From contig NMRA01000319.1 of assembly GCA_002633005.1 (NCBI GenBank), positions 379,925 to 443,924 of the forward strand: a DNA stretch of 64,000 bases, given 5' to 3'. The notes beneath the pieces were generated by a model that was given only the letters and a program-made list of their open reading frames with translations, was not told the origin of the DNA and did no database searches. A program made the translations under genes and the position numbers. The stretch is from Phoronis australis (taxonomy: Eukaryota; Phoronida; Phoronidae). Positions 12,116-36,304 of the stretch are shown in pieces (within the stretch, counting starts at the first letter, position 1; the number at the start of each line of letters is the position of its first letter).

Positions 12116-12121
12116 TTTATT
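12088..12121. promoter_or_regulatory. Back-to-back polyadenylation signals
   Basis: AATAAA at 12088-12093 on the plus strand and AATAAA on the minus strand (TTTATT at 12116-12121) lie within 34 bp. This fits tail-to-tail transcripts of the CFAP54-like gene and FAM72, whose 3' ends would overlap slightly. Confidence 0.45.
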
Positions 12122-14853
12122 CAACAATAAATAATTAACAATTGTAAAGTACACATAGTATATACATCATAGTTCATCTATAATAACACATAAACTAATC
12201 AAAGACAAAATAAAAAAACAACTGCCTGTCGGAACCATAGATAAATATCTAATTAATATATTTATTATCTACATAATATAAATTTGATGTGGATTAAGCA
12301 CAAAATAGCCTCATACTAGAATTTTTGACATTTTGCAAATGATTGTTTTTGTGTTGTTTTTGCCACTTAACACAGCTGTTGGATACATTAAAATTTTTGA
12401 AAGATATATTTTTAACATTTCTGTGCAAATTCAAAAACACTGGCCAGATAATCATGACTAATAAGTGAGACCACCATGTTCCAACTATCAAAACTCATCA
12501 ATGTCCACTACAACCTCGGTGCATTTGCATAACTGTCACAAACAATAACATTAAATCAATCTCCAAGAATTCTTGTGATTAAGAATTAAATAATCTACAG
12601 TATAAATAACAATTTTACATTGACAACAGTGAAAGCCTTATATACATTGTGCACTGGAACTGTTTACCAGGAATACTCCCTCAAAAGAAGTACAGGAACG
12701 TGCCGCTCCTGAGGGTGATTTTTCCTTGCCAGTTTCTCTACAAAACGATATCTCTTCCGGCAAAATTACCAATGAAAGAATGCTTTAAATAACATTTTGA
12801 CAGCCCATCACACAAAATTGGAATATTTTAAAAACAATTCCCACCAGCAGTTTGGGGAACAGTGAATAAAGCAAAGTATACGAAAGTTTCATCTGAATCT
12901 GATTAGCTACACCAGAGATATGATGTTCCGAATTTGGCCAAATTTGGACACTTTTCTAGGGTTCCACATACCCTTAATGCAAGTCACTTAAAAATACGTG
13001 ATGAAGCTTCCAGATTCAAAGCAGACAATAGTATCTTTAAATATTTCCACTTGTTACGATAACTGGATAACATTCAACCACGCTCAGCATAGAAAATGCA
13101 AATACTTTTATTTAGGCCAGCTCCACACGCGTTAGTTAATTTTAAATGATACTAACAATGTGTTTACCCTACCTAGAGAAGCACACATAGAATCGCATGC
13201 TTTCGTGCGTACCGTGTAAGCTGATTGCATCTAGCAACAGAGAATTTTCAGAGGCAAATAAAAATGTAGTGTTGCACTACGTGCAAAATCAGGCTAAGAA
13301 ATAATGAAGACTAATGAAACCATCTCAAATACATTTCACGAGAATAAATTACACGGCATTACAATGACTGTGAACGTCCAACTTTCAGGCAAAATGGTAC
13401 ACGCAAATTGTGAGTACAGTAAACTCCATAAGTATTCAGGCAAAGTGACCCAGAATTCCTGTCATGACGACTGGGAGGAAGCAGAATTTGTCGTCACAGA
13501 AGCATTCAGTCACGACCGAGAATGATGAAGAGAATTAACAGGAAAGTGATGGCAAAGCCGCACTGTAATAGTCTGATGTAACGTGCCCGTATTTTGAGAA
13601 CCAGTTTGATGCTCGTTATTCAGTGGAGAAAACTGGTTCTCAAAATGCGGGCACGTTACATCAGACTATTACCCATTTCGCAGTCATAATGGTTATTAAT
13701 TTTTTCTGGTAACAGAATTAATCGTCATGATCAGGAAACCGTATTTTGTCTGATCACTTTTGTCATGTACCATAACCCTCAAAGTACAGATGTTTTTGGA
13801 TGCAGCGTCATATTCAGACATTTCTAGCAACACTGGAAAATCCAATCTCAAGTCGAATGAAATATACCTCTGCACGAAGCACTTGAAAGTTGCAGCACAA
13901 GAAGCTGATAGCTCTGGTTTAACAGTCTTTAGTTAAACAATATTAAACAACATGTTACAAGCAACTAAACATCATCTTTAATGTTTTGACAAAATAGCGT
14001 TAACAAAACTTGTCCAACTATATTTAAAAAGCACTTTTTAGCATACAAGGATTTGTTTCATGAAAAATGATTTGAGACTTAAGGTTAACTAGGATCTTAA
14101 TAAACGACCTCAACTCTAAGTCACATATCAAAAAATTAACATGATTTCAGCCATTAAAGAATATATTTTCTGAAAGGAGAAAGATCAAGGATTCTTAATA
14201 CATGCTTTTTACTACTGTGTCTTTATTGTCACGTGGCCACATTTTTTAAGTCAAATTTTCATGTGCAAGAAAGGTACATTTGAAGTAAAATATCCCCCAG
14301 GCAATTTTACTAAAAACTTTTTTTAGAAGAAAACTTTAAATTACGAGTCAAAACACTATTTTCCTTTCAGAAAATACATATTTTAATGGTTGACAAAGCA
14401 TACTTTTTCGATATTTCACATAGAGTTGAGATCATTTATTAAGGTCCTAGATGTCAGAAATTTGATCTTACGCTCCACGCAACTATTTATGAAAAATAAC
14501 TAAATCTCACCCACAAAATACAAAATCTGTGAGAATATATTTCGTGTTGCTGACCAGAGATAATGTGTATAAATTATTTCTAGGTTGTGATTTGCAAATG
14601 ATTACAAGGCTTAACTCCAATTCAGCTATTGTGAACTGGCAGCATAAGATCAGATTTTTGTGTACAGTCTTAAGTCTTATTTCATGTTGCATATTATTAA
14701 CCTTGTAAACAAAATTTTCTGGTTTGCCCAGAATGCCATAAAAGCCCCAGTTTTATCCCAGCAACTTTTACCATAAATTCTTTGGTATTTTCGGGTCTCA
14801 AACCACTGGTGAAACCGACCATACTGCGACTTGAAATCAATGCTGAATTGTGT
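12122..14853 (-). other. FAM72 3' UTR or downstream sequence
   Basis: This lies between the convergent polyA signals and the FAM72 stop codon. A nearer minus-strand AATAAA at 14435-14440 could end the transcript about 415 nt past the stop; the 12116 signal would give a 3' UTR of about 2.7 kb. Apart from the hairpin at 13566-13671 and a repeat fragment near 12890-12980, nothing is recognisable. Confidence 0.4.
13566..13671. repeat. Near-perfect 42-bp inverted repeat hairpin (GAGAACCAGTTT family)
   Basis: Arms 13566-13607 and 13630-13671 are complementary at 41 of 42 positions, with a 22-nt loop. The outer end is TAATAGTCTGATGTAACGTG and the inner end TTTTGAGAACCAGTTT. The near-identity of the arms suggests a young element or a constrained structure. 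It would be transcribed if the long FAM72 3' UTR is used. Confidence 0.9.
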
Positions 14854-27603
<12,750 letters not shown>

Positions 27604-28033
27604 TTTCCACTGTGTAGATGCAAGTTCAAATCAAAATAAATACTCAGACAGATACTTTTGATGTTCTTCTCACTGTTGAAGAAAAAATTAACAACTCTAC
27701 TCTTCTGAACACTGAGTTGTGAAACAAAAAATATACAGGTAATCCATAAACTTTTGATGACGAGTCGTCTGATAGTGTTATGATCCGTCCAAGATTCAAA
27801 TAAGACAGACTCTTTTATTGGTCCTTTGCAACATAACCTTCGATTTTATTGGTTGTTTTCTGTCCCTTTAAACTTGACGTCATTCCACTAGGAGTCGCCA
27901 CTTTGCACTCCCAGAAATCATTGCAGGTGCGCCATTTTCGTGACCTATTTTGGATGGAAAGGTGGAAAAGTATTGGATAAGGGCGAGAAAATAAACTCTT
28001 AGTCATTTGAATTCTAGAACTATTGTCCATGCA
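27604..28033. promoter_or_regulatory. Candidate bidirectional FAM72 / srGAP promoter
   Basis: This 430-bp interval separates the two start codons. Seen: ATTGG at 27817-27821 and 27848-27852, which are CCAAT boxes facing FAM72, 31 bp apart and both within TTTTATTGGT; a weaker third ATTGG at 27972-27976; TTCAAA at 27795-27800, which reads TTTGAA (CHR-like) toward FAM72; the palindromic CRE TGACGTCA at 27875-27882; and GCGCCATTTT at 27930-27939, which fits a YY1-like site. No TATA box is obvious for either gene. CCAAT pairs of this spacing next to a CHR are typical of G2/M genes. Transcription starts are not determined. Confidence 0.6.
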
Positions 28034-28100
28034 ATGGCCACCGAAAGGAGGCCCAAAAAAGAACGAGAGATTGTCTTTGAATTCGACACGAACATGAAAG
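28034..28100 (+). CDS. SRGAP: srGAP (SRGAP2-type) first coding exon
   Basis: ATG at 28034 with G at -3 and +4, followed by MATERRPKKEREIVFEFDTN and MK, then a donor GTAAGC at 28101 in phase 1. Vertebrate SRGAP2 starts with 22 residues of the same shape (KKDKEIIAEYDTQVK at the end) in its first coding exon, which also ends in phase 1. The family are F-BAR, RhoGAP and SH3 proteins that shape membranes and act in Slit-Robo signalling; this exon precedes the F-BAR helices. The position head to head with FAM72 strongly supports the call. An out-of-frame ATG begins 5 nt upstream (28029). Paralogue identity within the srGAP family cannot be set from 22 residues. The rest of the gene is beyond the window. 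Confidence 0.85.
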
Positions 28101-31100
28101 GTAAGCTGTTTTACTTGAAAGAAAAGTTCCAAATCAACGCCAACCAGCCAGCGGGGATCTAACTCGACTGATAAGTGATAAATTATTATGGAATGAGTCG
28201 GCTTGGTTCTTCGTATTTTTTGTTGCAGTAGTTCCATTTTTCTTATTCTCTGATGTCATGTCAAGTTGTCAGTTTTGTCAAATTCATACAGAAATCAACA
28301 GTAGTGAACCCATGTATAATTATCCCTGTTTGATTATTGATAAGAGGTCTTTATGTATTGTTTACAGTGTCATTTGTGTCTTCTTCTTTGAATGCAGGTC
28401 AAGGCAACAACCACTTTTAGTGCCTTGTTCCCTGATATTGAGAACCCTGATTTTCAAAATTTGAGAGTTACTGCAAAGCCTCTCTTTGGTATAACATCTG
28501 TGTCTGGTTGGGTGAAGGAAACTGGTCCTCAAAATCAATGCCCACTGACTGTAAAAGTACGTTAATACGGTTAATAGTACTTCCCAGGTCAAGATTGATC
28601 AAGTTCGTGTATAAAATAACATAATTAAATAATAAACTGTTTAAATTTACTTGCTTCATAATTCCGAAATAGATTTGTAGCCCAGTTTTGTGTCGTACTG
28701 TAACTGTCCGCCCGTGTCACAGAATACGAGGGTAGACTCAATGAGCTTAGCTACAAGTCAAGGATATGAGCTGAGAAGTGTCATTTATCTATAAATTATT
28801 TCCTTCAGTTTTGACTTACCAGTTCTAATTTCTTGCTACGTAGCTTTTGAGCTGCACTGTCGTTTGCCAGTTAAAGCTGATATGTAATTACATTCGGTGT
28901 AAGAGCCAAAAGTCAGTTGATGGAGTTCCGTATTTTGGATAGTTTTTGTTTTATCTAGCCCATTTAGCTATTATCAGAGAATTGCAAAAGCTTTGCACAT
29001 GTCAGCTTCAAATTCACGAATTTGAATTTGATTCTCAAGTTGTATTATGTGAGATTTGAGGTACTCCCAGTAACTGATAATCCCAGTTCGTCTAGACCCG
29101 AAGATTAAGCTATGAATCAGCCTAAAAAAATCTTGTCTGGTGTGCAGCGTGTGGCAGACATTGAACTTTTCTGCTCATAAATGCATTCATTCTTTTAAGG
29201 ACAGTTTAATGTTTTTGAACTTTCTTAACTCTGCACTAGCTATTTTGGCAATTATTTTTGTGTGAAATTGGTGAGATGTTACCATATGCTAATTCTTTAC
29301 TTATTTAGCACACACTGGCTTGACACGTGAAAATTCATTTTATCACGTGTTTACTTTATTCATGTGACAAAACAGAACAGTTTTCTCAATAACAGAAAAT
29401 TCAAACGCAACCGGAATCACAAAATGCATGTACCTGTTCGAAAGTGGTGTTCAATCTGCGGAGAGTTTGTCTCGGAATAAATGCATTGAACTCATTTTAC
29501 CGGTGTCAAAAGTTCAAATGGCCTAATTTGGTTAAGAAATAAGTTATCTCTCGAAAGTTCAAGCTCTGTTGCACATGTTTTCAAATAAGCCAAACTCTTC
29601 AAGGTGAAGTCAAACTTGCTGTGGAGGAGTCAAACAGGTTGTTGTGGAGATCAATGACATTGCCACAGATGCTAAATTATAAAGTGTAGACTGAAATGAA
29701 CCATTTGTGTTTACTTCAGCTGTAAATGAACCAAGCATTTTATGTCCTCTGGGCGTTAAGGTTAATTAAAGTCTCAAAATTGATATACCTTACTGGTTTT
29801 TGATCTGTTAAAGTCTTTGAAGCCCTTGTCTGCCTGGATCGACTTTCAAGCTAAAAAGTTGTACACGACCTGTTCATTGAATAATTAGTGCACACCCGAT
29901 TTTGCTCTGAAGATGTCATAGAACTTTTGCATCTTTCTTAACACACTCTGGTATGTGTTTACAAAGTAGATACAAAATGGTGTTGGACTAATCTCAGTGT
30001 GTATACTGGGGCTTTGACATCTTGTTTTCGTATGGCAGCAATTTTACAAAATGGTGTCTGTGTGAGAAGTAGAATGCAATGATCCTGTTTCTCCTGTTTA
30101 GGAACTTCTTAACTCTACCTCAGTTATTAGTTGTGAAAGTTGTCAGTTTTGGTGCATTGTTAACTCATTTCTAGTGGTGCTTGATATGACTTTAAGCTCG
30201 TCTGTTTGAGGGGGGTGGGTGGCTCTTTTGACCTTTGCTTTGAATGGTAGAGTTCTCTGATGATAAGATGTGTTGTCACAGCTTTTTGTGTGGGTTGTTT
30301 GTGACTTTGTGTCTGCTGTATTTGTACCTTGCATTGTTGGGTCACGTGACCGGCACCAGAGCAAACTTTGGCGGAATTATCTGTTTTTGAACTCCTCACA
30401 TGTGTTTACGTCACTGTTATCGTATAATACGTTTGTATGAAAAATAAATTAATGTTAAAAGAATTTTTAAAAACTGTGAAGTGACTCGACACATTTCATC
30501 AAGTTAATATTTTTGAATATTATTTATGAATTTAGTTTGTAAGAGCCTGGTGCTATGATGGCAGTCTTTTGTCCCATGGTAATTCAATCCTTGGCACTTT
30601 CTGTGTCTAGTTTAATTGTTGAAAGCTGTTCAAACACAGAACAGAAATGGACACTTGGCTTTCCCCCAGACTTGTTGATTGTCAGCCAGCCTGCTGTCTG
30701 CTGCCATCCGTGGTGCTTAGAGTTACAGACACAGTTGTTTACATTGGTGCAACTGAGTAGGTGTTTTGTGGCAATCCATACCTTTCTTGTGTTTGAGAGT
30801 TTGGCCACTGGGACGCCTCCGCCCTGAATGTTCAAGGTTTGAAACACGTTTGGGGAATATCTTTGCTTAGAGAATATCTTTGCATGTATTTGCTGTATTT
30901 CAACCGAAGAGTTTAGCTTCTTTGTTAGAAGTGCATTGGTCCCATCCTAATCTTACTTCTTTCTATTACCTCTCCCACCCTAGACTATAACAGGAATCAT
31001 ATACTGTATATCTCAGTGCATCAGTGTTTTGGATAGTGTAAGTTCAATCATTCAAGATTTCACTTCGATAAACAGGCAGTTAACAATTTTGGCTGCTTCT

Positions 31101-31196
31101 TGGTGGACATGAGGTCTATCATAAGCTGCCCGCCTCTCTATCAAAGTTTTACCGTTACATACCATAACATTTTTTTTACCTTGGGTGTCATGTAAG
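28101..31196 (+). other. srGAP intron 1, first part
   Basis: No exon matching the F-BAR start could be found. A diverged hairpin of the GAGAACCAGTTT family lies at 28425-28545. Opposing open frames at 30143-30399 and 30555-30847 have no splice signals or recognisable domains. Confidence 0.5.
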
Positions 31197-31697
31197 AACC
31201 TTTCACACCAACATATACACGTCAATGTTTTTGGGAGTTACGGTCACGATTAACTTCTGAATCAGTCTTGGATTGACGTTAACAACAGTTAACTTTGCAG
31301 GAAATGGGTGTATTAATAGGGGAGCGTTGACATTGCGGTGTCGTATGAATGGTCAACTTCAGTCTCATCGTAGTTAGTGCTAGGGGCAGTGTTATGATCT
31401 TCAACATTTAACTGGTAGTGTCATCGCTAATATTTGGTAAATATTTTGCTTAAACAAACATCAATCAAATTAGAAACAAGTTTTTTATCATTTATTACAT
31501 GTAAATATTCTCAACTGTAATTAAAAATCTTAGCACGTTTGGGACAAAAACGAGATCTCTCAGGCTACTTGGCCAATATCACCCACCGTTTACTTTGATG
31601 CCAGTAACTACCGAAGCTGGTGTGAACGGTTCAACAAACTTGGCTGTTAACATTGACGTTTCGCTCATACCAGAGTTAAGTTAGTATGAAAGGGCCT
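31197..31697. mobile_element. DNA element with CCTTTCAYACYAAC ends
   Basis: The left end AACCTTTCACACCAAC (31197-31212) is mirrored by GTTAGTATGAAAGGGCCT (31680-31697). The same left end, GGGCCTTTCATACTAACG, starts another copy at 53549. The interior is AT-rich and noncoding. Confidence 0.6.
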
Positions 31698-31821
31698 AAG
31701 CTTGATAAATATTGTGTTTGGCATGAACCTCTGTCGTACTCACAAATATAATCACTGGTCTTGTTGCACAGTCTGTAAATTATTTCTTCTTGCAACTGTT
31801 GTAGAGCAGTATTACTGAATT

Positions 31822-32186
31822 GCCGTTCACACTATGAGTTACCCTAGAATAAGTTAACGCACTCCTGGAATGAGTTGTTGCTAGTAACAGTGTGGCTGTT
31901 ACTAGCGCTGGGGAAACTTGACAAGTGTGCGACAGCTTGGCCTACTTTATCAAGGTACGGTAACTTGGTCCATGGTAATTTGCCCCTGCGCAAGTCGTTG
32001 TGTGTATGCGGCAAACCTGGAGGTGAGGCGAAAGTAATTACTACCTGCATCCTTGCTCATTTGCATGGGGGTGTCAAATGCATGTTGCGCCTTATTTGTC
32101 GCAAGGTATAGGCACGTAGTGTGACTGCCGAAAATGAATTGCTCTGTGGCTGATTGCCCTGGAGTAAGTCATAGTGTGAACGTGGC
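31822..32186. mobile_element. Nonautonomous DNA element with TTCACACTATGA ends (copy 2)
   Basis: The left end GCCGTTCACACTATGAGTTA pairs with the right end TAAGTCATAGTGTGAACGTG. GAGTTGTTGCTAG near 31874 corresponds to GAGTTGTCGCTAG in the copies at 20103 and 57846. It is the most diverged of the three. Confidence 0.7.
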
Positions 32187-34208
32187 TTAAGAACTGCTCT
32201 CCCTGTTGGTTCCATAAGTAGCTGCACAGCGAGGTGTGATCTGTGATTCAGCATCTACTGTCTTGCTTCCTGTGGGCTATATTTGCACTCTGCATCATTG
32301 ATTTCTGGTGCATTCTTGCAATAGTGGACTAGATCTAGATGTCTGGGTTATTCATGGGCCCCACAAAAATGCAGTCAAGGGTAGTGTTCTGGGGTACTTA
32401 ATGTTAATCTAAAGTTCATCTGATGCTTCTGAGGTCAGCTCATGGCTCACAGCATGATTATTGCTGGAAAAGTACTCTCTGTGAAGTGTAGAAGGCAGCG
32501 GCCATTTATCCTTGCTTTATGCTTCCTTTGATTTCGTTCCATCTCTTCTCTACCAATTACACGCCAGCGCAGTGAAATATGTCTAGTACCTTACATTACA
32601 GTTACCGGTATTGGTGGTTCTAGGCTAGAGTAGGTCTGGTTGGCAAGATGTCTATATATGTTGAGTGTCCGTACGTAAATGTCGGCTAACATATCAGCTA
32701 CAGAATATTTACATCGTGCTCTTATCAGGCAGCACCAGCATCATGGGCTGGGACAGTCTTCAAGACTAACAGCGGTAGTCTTTCGATACTGACGGGGGAT
32801 GAGGCTCGCAGCAGAAGGCCTGCGCAGCATCAAACATCTCCCCGCTACACTTCTGTCTTTCCGAGAAAGTACACTAGGGTTTCATTCGTTCTGCTCTTTC
32901 TTTTAGTCGTTCCATCTCTCTGCCTGCCGCTGTCCCTACCTTCCTCTGTCCGTGCCTCCCTACCCTAAATCTGTCCCATTCTAACCTTTTCCAAACCATC
33001 GCAAACTTTATGTACTGGGTGAAACATAATTTCTCCCAGGAAATTAAGTTGGTCCGTAATTGAAAACACGATTATTTGATTTTGTCATTATCAACACTCT
33101 GAGGAAGAAATTTATTTATGAGTAATGTAGTCAGACAAAGAATTTTTATTAATACTTTAATATCCTAGAAATTTGTGTGGACTGCAGGGTTTTCCTGTCC
33201 GAATTACGAAGTGAATATAGACCTGCCTGACTAGAAACACTTACCGTAGTTTATGCACTGGGCATTTTATCAAACCACTGACCTAGTGATCTGCTATTGA
33301 ATATCCATTTAGCTCATAGCGGATAGTAAAATTTTATTGATTTCTGCATCCTAACTATGATAACTATTTTGTGTGTTAAATAAATGAAGATTTATCAACT
33401 ATCTTTCTAACTGTCTATTTCTCAGTGCATCAAATAGCATGTCTTTAAATCATTGACCATATAAGGAACTACATAAGTTTGTCGTGATCTTCATAGAATG
33501 CAGGAATGAGGAAGTTATGATACTCTGATTTGCAACTTTAGTCCTTTACAAAATTGAAAACAATTTGCTGTTGCCTGAAGCAAAATGATGCAATTTACGG
33601 GGCTGTACATGCAACTGGTTGTCCTGGGCTTATAAGACTTTGGGTCTGTTGTGAAGCATGAATTATGTTCATTTGATATTTGTGACAGCCTCTTATAGAG
33701 GTCAAGTCCTTGTTGTATAAGAACATCTTCCAATGTCATGATGTTCTTGTGCAGGGTTCTCCACTCTGGAAAATTCCAACAGGAATTAAAAACTGGCGAA
33801 AGTTTTGAAAATCTAAGTCGATATTCATCTTCAAATATTAACGTCGAACATGCACCTGAATTTAATACAATTGAAGGTAGTACCATAATTCTTCATTTAT
33901 GTAGTACACAGTTTGGTTGGCAGGTGAAATGTTATTTAATTTGTTAAGTTTCTCTACAAAATATAAAGAAAGTTTTACTCAATTACTAGCAGGGTTTGTG
34001 CTGTGTAGTTGCTGTAAAACATCTTCGGTAGATTTTCCATGATTTGTAGTAAAGCAATCAATCTTTGAAAAATGGAGAATGACGATTTTGGTGATTATTT
34101 TATGCAAAACAAGTGAAGACTTTGCATGCAAAGCCTGGGTAACAGTACACTGAAGTGCCAAAACACTCAAAATGTTTTAATTGGAGGATGAAATGATTAA
34201 CCTCATCA
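32187..34208 (+). other. srGAP intron 1, 32-34 kb
   Basis: No gene supported. A 123-codon frame on the minus strand (33886-33515) and a short minus frame at 34170-33979 containing GKSTEDVLQQL are open. The latter is faintly like the GRSTEDALLQL motif of LINE reverse transcriptases, so a decayed retroelement is possible but not shown. Confidence 0.35.
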
Positions 34209-34214
34209 GTTCTA

Positions 34215-34725
34215 TAGGGCTTGGAATTTTCTGCGGAAACGCGAATTTCCGCTTTTTTCAAATGTTCTTTCCGCGCATTTTATTATATTTCCGCGTTAAA
34301 AAAATCGGATTTGATATAAAATTTCCGCGGCAAATTCCTTTCTTACCGCGGCGTTGCAGACGACGTTCACCTCGAAAAGCGGAAGTTGCTCTTTATGTTT
34401 CGGAGGAACGTAAATTGTCAACATTGCCGGGGCATCTGGGATAGCGTGGTGGGATTTTCAATGGCGTCTCGTGTTATTGTAAACCGCGGCGACAAATACT
34501 ACGGCTCTGCAGCCAAAAGTGTGTGGATTGGGAGTGGACAAGCGACCTAAAAGGACGCAGACGCATGCTACTGATGGTGGTAACGTTTTTTTTTTAAATT
34601 TTTTTTTTAGTCCTCCCGATTTTTGTCGGGGAAAGATTCACATCGACCATTTCAAGGCTGGGTAGCACGCGTGATTTGGGCGTAAAAGTTTCCGCGTTTT
34701 TTGTCATTGGTCATTCCAAGCCCTG
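34215..34725. mobile_element. hAT-like nonautonomous element with 6-bp target duplication
   Basis: The ends TAGGGCTTGGAAT and the reverse complement CAGGGCTTGGAAT are flanked by identical GTTCTA at 34209-34214 and 34726-34731. The 511-bp interior is unusually CpG-rich with repeated TTTCCGCG and contains a 29-codon frame starting MASRVIVNRG at 34461. End sequence and duplication length suit a hAT-type element, but no transposase domain is present. Confidence 0.75.
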
Positions 34726-35903
34726 GTTCTAACTCAGCGGCATTGTTTTTCAAACTCAATGCCAGTGTGCCTGACCTACCATGGCAAAATCCCAACTCTT
34801 CACTTGAGTTGTAGAGAACCCCTACAGAGTGTCGCCATGGTGCACTTTTCAGGCCAAAGAGTGTAATCCAGCCTTAGTAGTTGTTTATGGATGAGAAGGC
34901 TTTTGTATACAAAATCTTGAAATTCTCCTGAGTGGTTGTGAGTTTTGGAGTGTCTGCCTGGAATATTTGTGCTTTGTTTGTCTGAGCATTTGATATGAAA
35001 CTTAAAATATATTTAAGAGCCCAAGTTTCCCCTTCGTTGTTTGTACTTGACGTGATATACGTATATAAGTTCTTTTTGTTGGCCTTTGGTATTCTCTTTG
35101 CCTGTTCTATATTTTATCGTTTTGGAAACAAGTTTCAACATTTGCGTTGGATGCTTCTTGTCACAAGTATTGCAACGTTTTATAGTGCAATATGGCGGAC
35201 AAGTGAAATAAAACTTCATATTTTTTTACAAAAGATTATGTAGCACCAAATGAACTTCTTCCCATATTCAGCTCTAAAACCATAGCTACCAATGGATTAT
35301 ATTTTGGTAGATTGTGAACATTCACAATTTTGAAACCCTTTGAAAAAGGAAGAAAGAAAAATTTCGGCAATTATTTGGTGAGGTATTACCAACCACTTGT
35401 CTGGTTTAATGCTCGTACTAAGCTTGATGTCCAGGCCCAAAATTTCCAAGTTTTCGCTTTTTGTTGCATACGCTTGGCTTGCTCAGCCCCTTCCAATTTA
35501 TATAACTTAACGTTCCTAAGAGGTGTCTATATCTTTTTCAATGCCCCTCTCATCCGAATTTTTTCTCCCGAAAAGTACGCTGCTGGCTAACCTTAGTCTA
35601 ACAATCAGTGAGCTTCAGCAGAACTTTGTCTTGTTCGGGCAGGAAACTTCTCTCCAGCTCTTTACAGAAGGAGACATGAAGTTCTTCTTGCTCAAGCACA
35701 TTCTACTATTATCGTATCCAATAAACTATGTAATTTATCTCGATCATGCTCGTCTGCTAAAAAGGTGAAAGCATCCATGCAAGTAATGCCACTTCATTAC
35801 ATTCGCATAAAGTTTGTATCTACTAACTTCTCTTTTTTAAGCGTCTCTATTGGCAGCTCGGCTTACCTCCCACACCCTGATTATTGAGTTCCCAATTTAA
35901 ACA

Positions 35904-36304
35904 CCTGGGCCCAGTCGCTAATCTTTGTACTCGAAACGAACTCGAAACTATTTTTGGCAATTTCTCTGCTCCTTTTGTGCGATAATTGGTTATCAGACTG
36001 TGCTCGAATACATTATAGTTTATGCATAGGAGTTTCTAGTTCAAGTTTGCCCTTGAAGACCCTTATATTTGTGCTATAAACTCGAGTAAAAACTCGAAAT
36101 TTCGAGTTCAAACTCGAACTTATTGCTTTAATATTAGGTTTACAAACTGTGAACTAAGGGCAATAAATCATCTACGTAAGTTATTGTGTACTCGAGCATA
36201 GAATAATAGACACTTATCTTGATTTCGCCCAAAAGTAGTGTAGAAAATGCCAAACCTAATTTCGAGTTCCATTTCGAGTATAAAGATTGGAGACTGGGCC
36301 CAGG
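35904..36304 (+). mobile_element. CCTGGGCCC-ended element, copy A
   Basis: The 45-bp ends CCTGGGCCCAGTCGCTAATC and CCTGGGCCCAGTCTCCAATC (second read on the minus strand) bracket 401 bp with many ACTCGAAA repeats, some palindromic in the centre. No coding capacity; the long open frame on the minus strand at 36508-36140 merely crosses it. Confidence 0.85.

Noticed and set aside
27815-28237. 140-codon minus-strand frame across the promoter
   Set aside because: It is antisense to the srGAP first exon and spans the promoter; no domain, and the plus-strand exon explains the bias.
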